A DNA stretch of 64,000 bases, from NCBI GenBank assembly GCA_030386875.1, contig CM059570.1, forward strand, positions 30,681,422 to 30,745,421, written 5' to 3'. Within the stretch, counting starts at the first letter, position 1. Each line of letters starts with the position of its first letter. This stretch comes from Morinoia aosen. Lineage: Eukaryota > Arthropoda > Malacostraca > Amphipoda > Talitridae. The notes under the pieces were generated by a model. It had not been told where the DNA came from. It saw only the letters and a list, made by a program, of their open reading frames with translations, and did not search any database. A program made the translations under genes and the position numbers. Below, piece by piece: positions 61,501 to 64,000 of the stretch.

Positions 61501-62209
61501 ATGCGGCGTTTTAACTTTTCAGGTTATTCTGAAAAAATTATTTCAGGGCTACTCTGTTCAGAGGGGCTTCAAACATTCATCCGGTGCTTGAAATATACAA
61601 ATTAAATTCTGCGGATATTTCATTTCTCTTTTTTCATCACTGCGCATTGCGAAGCAAGATATTTAAAAAAGAATGCCTGCTGAAGCATTTTTGACTTTCA
61701 TTAGTTAAAAAGCACATGAAATCAAGCCGTAAATATTTGTTGATAACTTTTTAATAAAATAAAATGTTATAGAATATGGTAACATAAAAAGCCGAGTGGC
61801 CCATTTTTAGGCTTCTCCTTAATTTTTCACCGCTAGCCATCAATCACGCACAAGCACCGAAGTAGAGAAAAATAGTTGTCAAGCCCCCCTTTTCACACAC
61901 ATTTCTTCCTGCTAATAAACGACTTATTTTCGTGAGTCAGAACTGCGATATCTGTAACCCTAATCCACCACAGCCATTCATTTCTCATTGATCACCCGTC
62001 TTCAACTGACCTGCGGGAACGATGTTGAAGACACAAGGCTCGCGCTGTTTGCCGACAGCGTTCTCAGCTCTGCACTGTAGAGTCCCGTACTCGAAGTCGC
62101 TCGTCGGCGTGTACTCCAGGACGCTGGTGTCTTTAGTGACCGAAAACGAGTCCTCGGGCACTTCAAAACTTTCAGCTGTGTTGTTGAAGGTCCAGTGGAA
62201 GCGGGACGC
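28064..62209 (-). CDS. side-like: Sidestep-family Ig/FnIII transmembrane receptor, 3' six coding exons (5' end outside window)
   Basis: Six minus-strand exons (62209-62011, 58941-58773, 53301-53153, 39908-39766, 30587-30251, 28542-28064) join with GT-AG introns and consistent phases into 1476 nt, that is 491 residues plus TGA. Residue numbers here start at the first base in the window. Residues 1-66 are the second half of an Ig domain (Trp6, Cys46, YGTLQC core), about 67-155 a fibronectin III domain, 192-219 the membrane helix and 220-491 the cytoplasmic tail. The run EYGTLQCRAENAVGKQREPC followed by VPA, and the GGLPQTF and NTRGRS motifs, are typical of Drosophila Sidestep and its paralogues (five Ig domains, one FnIII, one membrane pass). 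The family acts at the neuronal surface as partners of Beaten-path proteins. The upstream Ig domains and signal peptide must lie beyond base 64000. The family is clear; which paralogue it is cannot be told from this part. All functional statements come from the family. Confidence 0.9.
28543..30250 (-). other. intron between the two cytoplasmic-tail exons
   Basis: This 1708-bp GT-AG intron contains the 58-bp tandem array at about 29385-30165, which lies only about 85 bp from the donor. Bases 28543-29384 are unremarkable AT-rich DNA with no feature I can support. Confidence 0.8.
29385..30165. repeat. 58-bp minisatellite, about 13 copies
   Basis: The unit is CTCTCCCGTAACAGCGAAAA, CGATTTTAAAGGCACTCTGC and TGTTTAATTTCGATTRAG, with an exact 58-bp period and over 90 percent identity by eye. 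It lies inside the last intron of the Side-family gene. One copy has a small ATTTC duplication. Confidence 0.95.
30251..30587 (-). CDS. side-like: Side-family exon 5 of window: Gln/Ser-rich cytoplasmic tail, first part
   Basis: The exon is 337 bp and encodes residues 221-332 plus one base. It opens with RRCCHG, the cytoplasmic anchor after the membrane helix, then a short glutamine tract (228-232) and a serine-rich stretch. ENPD at 314-317 may correspond to the NPD motif found in tails of Side-family proteins; that match is from memory and short. The donor AGAG|GTAAGG is strong. The acceptor reads TGTGAGCAG, a NAGNAG tandem acceptor, so use of the first AG would insert one glutamine before Arg221. 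There are no membrane segments or folded-domain signatures; the segment is probably disordered. Frame continuity on both sides supports it. Confidence 0.85.
31945..32155. repeat. ~21-bp AT-rich tandem repeat, about ten copies
   Basis: Units of the form GAGCATTATTATTTAA vary in length. It lies within the intron after the transmembrane exon. Confidence 0.85.
32625..33445. repeat. 33-bp minisatellite, about 24 copies
   Basis: The unit is GGATTTAGAGATCTTACGTA plus AAATATTGTATTA, with an AGATCT and a TACGTA in nearly every copy. The flanking copies carry a longer 36-bp form with CTGTAACGTTG. The centre is homogeneous and the edges diverged. Confidence 0.95.
34215..34590. repeat. degenerate repeat with one stray 43-bp-family unit
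   Basis: Loose copies of CTGAAAACCGTACGTAGTTG-CGTAT fill 34215-34480. A perfect 10-bp-arm hairpin (TTCGCGTACT / AGTACGCGAA) lies at 34496-34517. It overlaps GTACGCGAAGAGTTATGTGG (34508-34527), which continues ATGCACGTAGTTACTCAA and matches the unit of the 43-bp array at 43378-44118. Confidence 0.65.
35083..38482. repeat. 39-bp megasatellite-like array, about 87 copies, 3.4 kb
   Basis: The unit is AAAGCTGGACGTGCTCAAAG followed by GAGATACTACGTTTCAAAC. Two main variants alternate (GAGATAC and GAAATAC). A third, one base longer (GAAATTTCTACGTTCC), occurs near 36203, 36476 and 37959, and a GCTGCACG variant occurs near 35948 and 37705. One copy near 36760 lacks a base. The 39-bp length and lack of stops leave three plus frames and one minus frame open for up to 1184 codons. 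The array is in an intron of a minus-strand gene, so coding is not supported. Confidence 0.97.
39290..39765 (-). repeat. 76-bp minisatellite containing copies of the adjacent exon end and splice donor
   Basis: Six copies with an exact 76-bp period (landmark CTGATGGACAGCACTCC at 39311, 39387, 39463, 39539, 39615, 39691) run into the real exon, where the seventh is CTGATCGACAGCACTCC at 39767. Each copy thus holds ~21 bp of the transmembrane exon (19 of 21 identical). Four keep the native donor AGG|GTCAGTGCC, the one at 39311 has GTCACT, and the one at 39615 has lost the GT. Confidence 0.93.
39766..39908 (-). CDS. side-like: Side-family exon 4 of window: juxtamembrane stalk and transmembrane helix
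   Basis: The exon is 143 bp, from the acceptor GTCCACCAG to the donor AGG|GTCAGT, and ends in phase 0. It encodes a Ser-rich stalk (GSSSLSHSERPGSDVPMS) and a hydrophobic helix, residues 192-219 (INLASLLGALAGTVTALVAI and on to VLSI), ending at Arg220, where the next exon adds RRCC as a basic stop-transfer signal. Two small-residue spacings, GALAG and ALVG, could support helix packing; this is inference. The donor is non-optimal (GTCAGT rather than GTRAGT). The last ~21 exon bases with the donor have been copied into a 76-bp tandem array just downstream. Reading past the donor gives VSASVSLGS and a stop. Confidence 0.9.
41655..42150. other. GC-rich island of unknown nature inside an intron
   Basis: The composition changes abruptly from AT-rich to GC-rich, especially 41965-42140. 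Plus-strand frames of 61-70 codons (41681-41893, 41955-42140), a 34-codon ATG frame starting MGKFLQRLRAIL at about 42017, and a 74-codon minus frame all exist. None has a family I recognise. CTTCAGGCTTCAGCATCAAG-type words repeat at 41725-41775. It could be a decayed gene fragment, an unannotated exon or a nested transcript. Confidence 0.3.
42520..42650. other. second GC-rich island, splice-acceptor-like start
   Basis: Plus-strand sequence TTTTCTCTTAAAG is followed by ~130 bp of GC-rich DNA open in two frames (for example YEYWLRLLEASWRSAEGN). Together with the island 400 bp away it could be a spliced nested plus-strand gene, but no family match is recognised. Confidence 0.2.
43089..43110. repeat. 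poly(C) run
   Basis: An almost pure run of about 20 C residues, unusual in this AT-rich DNA, with G-quadruplex potential on the minus strand. Confidence 0.85.
43378..44118. repeat. 43-bp minisatellite, about 17 copies
   Basis: The unit is ACTCAATGGGTGTACGCGTA plus GAGTTATGTGGATGTCCGTAGTT, with an exact 43-bp period and few changes (TCC/GCA/TTC in the third block, T/G before ACTCAA). A lone related unit occurs 9 kb away at 34508-34548. Confidence 0.95.
44300..44770. repeat. ~85-bp degenerate tandem repeat, about five copies
   Basis: Copies share TATATTTCTTTACTTCAGAT, GCATCTGATAACCTAAC and TTTTCGCTCAATCTACAGTA with indels. Confidence 0.75.
45860..46490. repeat. 48-bp minisatellite, about 13 copies
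   Basis: The unit is TTCTTGTAAAGGAATTAAAT, AAATGAGATTATTAAGATAG and CGGATCCT, with a BamHI-like GGATCC in most copies. A five-copy block (about 45890-46130) recurs almost unchanged at about 46130-46370, indicating amplification of multi-unit blocks. Confidence 0.95.
47363..47637. mobile_element. TTAA-flanked MITE (piggyBac-like), 275 bp
   Basis: TTAA lies at 47359-47362 and 47638-47641. The ends are inverted: CACGGTAGAGGAAACAGGGA on the left and GGGCGCGGTAGAGGAAACAA from the right, identical over GGTAGAGGAAACA. An inner palindrome GGTAGCAGTGCTACC and CCAATAG words in both halves add symmetry. It is GC-richer than its surroundings and has no coding capacity. TTAA flanks suggest the piggyBac class; the left end may have lost three bases. 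Confidence 0.65.
48115..48490. repeat. ~65-bp degenerate tandem repeat, about six copies
   Basis: Copies share AAACATTAGTTTACTTACTG, a TTGGCGCAAAAT block and AGGCAAAAATAAAT with much divergence. Confidence 0.7.
48715..48835. repeat. 62-bp direct duplication
   Basis: GTAATTTTTGGGTGTGAATG, TGATGGCTATTGTTCATAAA and TGGATCTACAGC occur twice, nearly identical, so the duplication is recent. Confidence 0.88.
49935..50290. repeat. ~39-bp AT-rich tandem repeat, about eight copies
   Basis: Units are of the form TAGTGTTGTACATTTTATGG ATGCACTTTTATATAAT. The multiple-of-three length keeps a 93-codon plus frame open; this is judged an artefact. Confidence 0.8.
51014..51424. other. non-repetitive segment open on both strands
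   Basis: The plus strand is open for 136 codons from an ATG at 51014 and the minus strand for 123 codons (51400-51029). The DNA is not repetitive and slightly GC-richer than its surroundings. Neither translation shows a domain, signal peptide or motif I recognise. It sits in the large intron of the Side-family gene. It could be a decayed element, a nested gene or chance. Confidence 0.25.
53153..53301 (-). CDS. side-like: Side-family exon 3 of window: second half of FnIII domain and start of stalk
   Basis: The exon is 149 bp, from the acceptor ATGGTCCAG to the donor GTGAGA. The first base completes Ala123 and the last base starts Glu173. It encodes FQVAGLENGASVTLIIYSGN followed by TRGRSKSAVKL, the E-F-G strand region of a Side-type FnIII domain; the N-x-x-GRS motif replaces the WSXWS-like turn. 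Residues from about 156 to 172 (DLPSLPVKQLETRHD) look like the start of a flexible juxtamembrane stalk. The intron immediately upstream contains partial tandem copies of this exon's 3' splice site and first codons (see the repeat at 53302-53590). Confidence 0.92.
53302..53590 (-). repeat. degenerate repeat derived from the FnIII exon acceptor
   Basis: About four to five diverged units upstream of the exon share GCTTCACGTGCTCTAAAGAT, ACAGCGTAGAACCTGGATCT and GCCACC. The copies at about 53473-53530 and 53561-53590 repeat the native junction (on the plus strand, exon GGCCACCTGGAAC followed by intron CTGGACCATGTATCTT) as CCACCTTGAACCTGGACC and CCACCCGGAACCTGGCCC. The repeat therefore contains imitation 3' splice sites. 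Confidence 0.8.
54290..54480. repeat. 62-bp tandem triplicate
   Basis: AATCACTGTCAGCTTCACAA, CAGCTGACACT and TAACCTGTAAAATAA recur with a ~62-bp period. CAGCTG and GTCAGCTTCACAACAGCTGAC can form small hairpins. Confidence 0.8.
54783..55785. repeat. 19-bp minisatellite, about 53 copies
   Basis: The unit is CGAGTATTATGTCTGCATA, extremely homogeneous, with TTTGCATA, TCTGTATA and CAAGTATT variants. Blocks of variants near 54830-55000 recur near 55060-55190, again showing multi-unit duplication. All three plus frames are open for 337-397 codons by repetition only. Confidence 0.97.
56268..56608. repeat. 56-bp minisatellite, six copies
   Basis: The unit is CCTACACGTGGCTATTCCAC, AAGTTTACTCCCATGCTTTG and ACGGCACATCTTTATC. 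Four central copies are nearly identical and contain the E-box CACGTG. Confidence 0.95.
57000..57205. repeat. degenerate AT-rich tandem repeat
   Basis: About four copies share AGCAAATAACCATTAAGTTA and TATTTATTTATATTCATTCA. Confidence 0.7.
57795..58160. repeat. 36-bp minisatellite, about ten copies
   Basis: The unit is AATTTGCATATCATCGGCAA plus TGTTATTATTATTTTA. The multiple-of-three length and stop-free sequence give several open frames on both strands of ~80-100 codons, all artefacts. Confidence 0.95.
58225..58650. repeat. ~95-bp degenerate tandem repeat, about four copies
   Basis: Copies share TTCTTCAATATTAAATTCAT, AACCTCACAAAATTGAATTT and ACAACATTCAAGTTTAAGAA. A related lone segment lies at 62225-62310, directly beside the last Ig exon. 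Confidence 0.7.
58773..58941 (-). CDS. side-like: Side-family exon 2 of window: first half of FnIII domain
   Basis: This 169-bp, strongly GC-rich exon runs from the acceptor GTTTTGCAG to the donor GTGAGT. It supplies two bases of a split alanine codon, 55 codons, and two bases of the next. It encodes residues 67-122, including NECKVTNMTPSSV and GGLPQTFHMEV, which match the cysteine-containing A-B strand region and the GGLPQ.F motif of Side-family FnIII domains. Cys75 and Cys89 are placed as in the family. NMT (79-81) and NVS (116-118) are possible N-glycosylation sites. Its GC content contrasts sharply with the surrounding AT-rich intron, as expected for a real exon here. Confidence 0.92.
58975..59560. 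repeat. ~43-bp degenerate tandem repeat, about 12 copies
   Basis: Copies contain GGATATAGGATACGTAGATG, TAATTATTCAGTGGCTTCAT and C. The left copies are clearest; right of 59350 they decay. The array starts about 35 bp upstream of the FnIII exon acceptor. Confidence 0.8.
60690..61390. repeat. 88-bp tandem repeat split by a solo LTR
   Basis: Units contain CATGAATGATTAATGCAGCC, AGTGTAACCGCGGATGTCTA and TTGTATTTAATATCCCTGCT; copies start at 60740, 61215, 61303 and a decayed one at 61386. The first and second are separated by the inserted LTR at 60825-61205. Confidence 0.85.
60825..61205. mobile_element. solo LTR with 5-bp target duplication
   Basis: The 381-bp segment begins TGTTATATAGTG and ends ATCCTACA, so it has the TG...CA (TGT...ACA) ends of a retroviral-type LTR. 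It is flanked on both sides by ATACT (60820-60824 and 61206-61210), a 5-bp target duplication. Removing it restores the 88-bp repeat unit. No internal coding region is present, so it is the solo LTR left by recombination between the two LTRs of an older element. A 5-bp duplication fits Gypsy, BEL/Pao or Copia; the family is unresolved. It is younger than the tandem repeat it interrupts. Confidence 0.85.
62011..62209 (-). CDS. side-like: Side-family exon 1 of window: end of last Ig domain
   Basis: The exon is 199 bp, opens in phase 0 after the acceptor ATTACGCAG and ends one base into a codon before the donor GTCAGT. It encodes residues 1-66. Trp6 in FHWTFNN is the buried C-strand tryptophan, and Cys46 in YGTLQC is the F-strand cysteine; its B-strand partner must be in an upstream exon not present here. 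The NNT at residues 9-11 is a possible N-glycosylation sequon. The KQREPC(V/I)F ending before VPA is a Side-family hallmark at the Ig to FnIII junction. The acceptor has only a weak pyrimidine tract, so the start could move by a few bases, but the frame continues perfectly into the next exon. Confidence 0.88.
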
Positions 62210-64000
62210 CTGCGTAATTAGATAATTCACATCATTCAAGTTTAAGAACAAATGCAACGCATTTGTTCTTCAAAATTAATTAAATTAAATTAAATTCGTA
62301 ACCTCACAAAATTGAATTCGTCTGGAGATGAAATTTATTCTAGACGACGCTTTGGGAGCTCAGCGGGAGCATCTCTGACGAACAATGGGAGCGGAACTTC
62401 AAGGGTGCAAGGGGCAAAATGAAAGAAAACGCCTGCATTGAGTGTGTGGTGCATGAGGAGTATATTGATACTCCTCATGCAGTGAAGGGCGGGTTCCTAA
62501 GAATAGAAACGTTGATACGCAAGAGGAGAAGGTAAGTTTGTGGAGTGATGTGGTCATGTGGAATTCAGATCGCGTTCCAACTGAAGGCATGTATGAAAAA
62601 CTTATGAATTTTTCAATGATGAAGCCTGCAACAGAGTTTGAACTTTTGGGTTAAGTAAATAATTGCTAAATGAGAATTTGGGCATGGAAAATGAATTTGC
62701 CGACGTATGACAACAAAAACACATAATTTTGTTTCCTAAACAGGAGACTGTGAAAGTTCGAATTTCTTGTTTAACAGATGTGAATATAGCTCGAACGTTT
62801 TACTGCGTTGTGTGCATTAATTGATCACGGAACGAATTGGGTTCATGGAACCTGCACAAATTTTTGCCCACACGTCAAGCTAGTGTGAAGTACTTTTAAT
62901 TTTTCAACAAATGTTAATATAGCTCAAAATTTGTAATGCACTGAGTGTAGAAATTGATCGGGGAACCGATCAGGTTCAGTTGTAAAGTCACTGCAACCTA
63001 ACTTTGAGCAGTCTCGTACGAATATCATTTATCGAGCCGCCACCCCAGTGACTTTCTACGATAATCGTAATTCATGACTTGTATATTTCTAAACATAACC
63101 CAAGAAATCAGGCTGAATATACTTGTAGACAGAAAATCATTGAGTTTGGCAGCTGCTACAACTAGAAGCTTTGAACTTAAAAATATTGCATAAAAAACTA
63201 ACCCTTCTGGTCATCACTGTTTTGTCGGGTTATTCACACGCCAGTAAAACATAGTCGCAGCACGTCCCACCCTCGATATATTGATTAATTTGATATAAAC
63301 TTCTTTCCAAATGTCTACTGATGCATTAGTTGGTGAGTTTTTTTTTTATGGGTACAATGAACAAATTTGTTCATTACAAATCCATTGCCAATATCTAAGC
63401 GCAAAAAAAGGGTTCTGAAATTTAAAATTTATTCTTTTTAAAATAGCATTAGATAAATATTCCTAAATTGCCCTATGTGCATCAGGCTGCTAAAATTTAC
63501 GAATATATCTGATTCAGCTCTAGCTGAGTAAAAATATTCATGAGGACACAATTCTCGCATGAACTTTTCGTGAGATGGTAAACCATTACATTGTAAAAAT
63601 AAAATATTTTACGAAATTCTTCGATGATTGGAAAGTTTTCTACTTTCCATTCCAAATAAAACAAAATTACTCTCATTTTTAAAATACCACAGTATATAGG
63701 AATTATTAATTAAAAAATAGTAGTATACGTTGAAATATTCATGAGCTCACATTTTCATGTTCGTGAATTATACCCTCAACGTTTCCAACAGAATTTCATC
63801 ACCTTACGTTTTTGACAATTCAGAGAAGCAAGCCATACATAATAAATCAGTGAGCCATGACATATATTAAAAAGTTTGTGATCGATGTGCCACTCGAGCT
63901 TTCCTGCTTGCAGTGACTTGAGTGAGACCTGACTAAAATTGCTTCATATTTTCATAAAATGAGGCTAAGTTTCAGTTTTAGTCGCAGAATTTCACGAGCA
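62210..64000 (-). other. upstream intron of the Side-family gene (continues past window)
   Basis: No Ig-like exon is visible on the minus strand here, so the next upstream exon lies beyond 64000. Bases 62225-62310 share sequence with the ~95-bp array at 58225-58650. A near-perfect 14-bp-arm hairpin sits at 62450-62481. The rest is AT-rich with nothing supported. Confidence 0.6.
62450..62481. repeat. perfect 14-bp-arm hairpin
   Basis: TGCATGAGGAGTAT and ATACTCCTCATGCA flank a 4-bp ATTG loop. It lies 240 bp upstream of the last Ig exon in its intron. Function unknown. Confidence 0.85.

Larger units (their letters stand above)
58942..62010 (-). other. intron between last Ig exon and FnIII exon
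   Basis: This 3069-bp intron contains a 43-bp degenerate array (58975-59560), an 88-bp tandem repeat (60690-61390) and a solo LTR inside it (60825-61205). Bases 59561-60689 and 61391-62010 are AT-rich with no feature I can support. Confidence 0.8.

Noticed and set aside
62399-62590. Possible additional upstream Ig exon on the minus strand
   Set aside because: The 63-codon frame lacks the Cys/Trp pattern of an Ig strand region and phase-compatible splice sites, and overlaps a hairpin.

Overview
This is a gene-poor, AT-rich (roughly two thirds A+T) piece of an animal nuclear genome. It holds the 3' half of one multi-exon gene, on the minus strand, embedded in introns and flanking DNA crowded with minisatellites. 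The gene belongs to the Sidestep (Side) family of immunoglobulin-superfamily axon-guidance receptors, which points to an arthropod. Long introns, many tandem arrays, a tRNA-derived SINE and short TTAA-flanked MITEs would fit a crustacean such as a malacostracan, but the sequence does not settle the species.

Gene layout (minus strand, read from high to low coordinates). Six coding exons lie at 62011-62209, 58773-58941, 53153-53301, 39766-39908, 30251-30587 and 28064-28542. All joins use GT-AG sites and all phases match. Together they encode 491 residues and a stop. In order these are the C-terminal half of the last Ig domain, one fibronectin type III domain, a single transmembrane helix and a 271-residue cytoplasmic tail that ends in a PDZ-ligand-like ESSV. 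The start of the gene lies beyond base 64000. Side-family proteins are known neuronal surface ligands for Beaten-path receptors, so this is probably a neural adhesion or guidance gene.

Bases 1-28063 lie downstream of the gene. They contain no gene I can support. They hold tandem arrays (44, about 68, 25, 33, 56, 55, 30, 61, 52, 43, 69 and about 36 bp units), a SINE (about 21635-21818), a TTAA-flanked MITE (17724-17944), a long foldback element (about 18250-18825), a hairpin MITE (25381-25494) and two copies of a dispersed repeat (about 8985-9230 and 15290-15525).

Bases 28543-64000 are mostly introns of the Side-family gene. They carry a 3.4 kb array of 39-bp units (35083-38482), 58, 33, 76, 43, 48, 19, 56 and 36-bp arrays, a second TTAA-flanked MITE (47363-47637) and a solo LTR (60825-61205) inserted into an older 88-bp tandem repeat. 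By eye, tandem arrays cover roughly 30 percent of the window.

The most unusual observation is that two of the intronic minisatellites have captured exon edges of the host gene. The 76-bp array at 39290-39765 repeats the last ~21 bases of the transmembrane exon with its 5' splice site. The array at 53302-53590 repeats the 3' splice site and first bases of the second fibronectin exon. I found no operon-like, CRISPR-like or otherwise novel multi-gene system. The very long open frames in the window are artefacts of stop-free tandem repeats.
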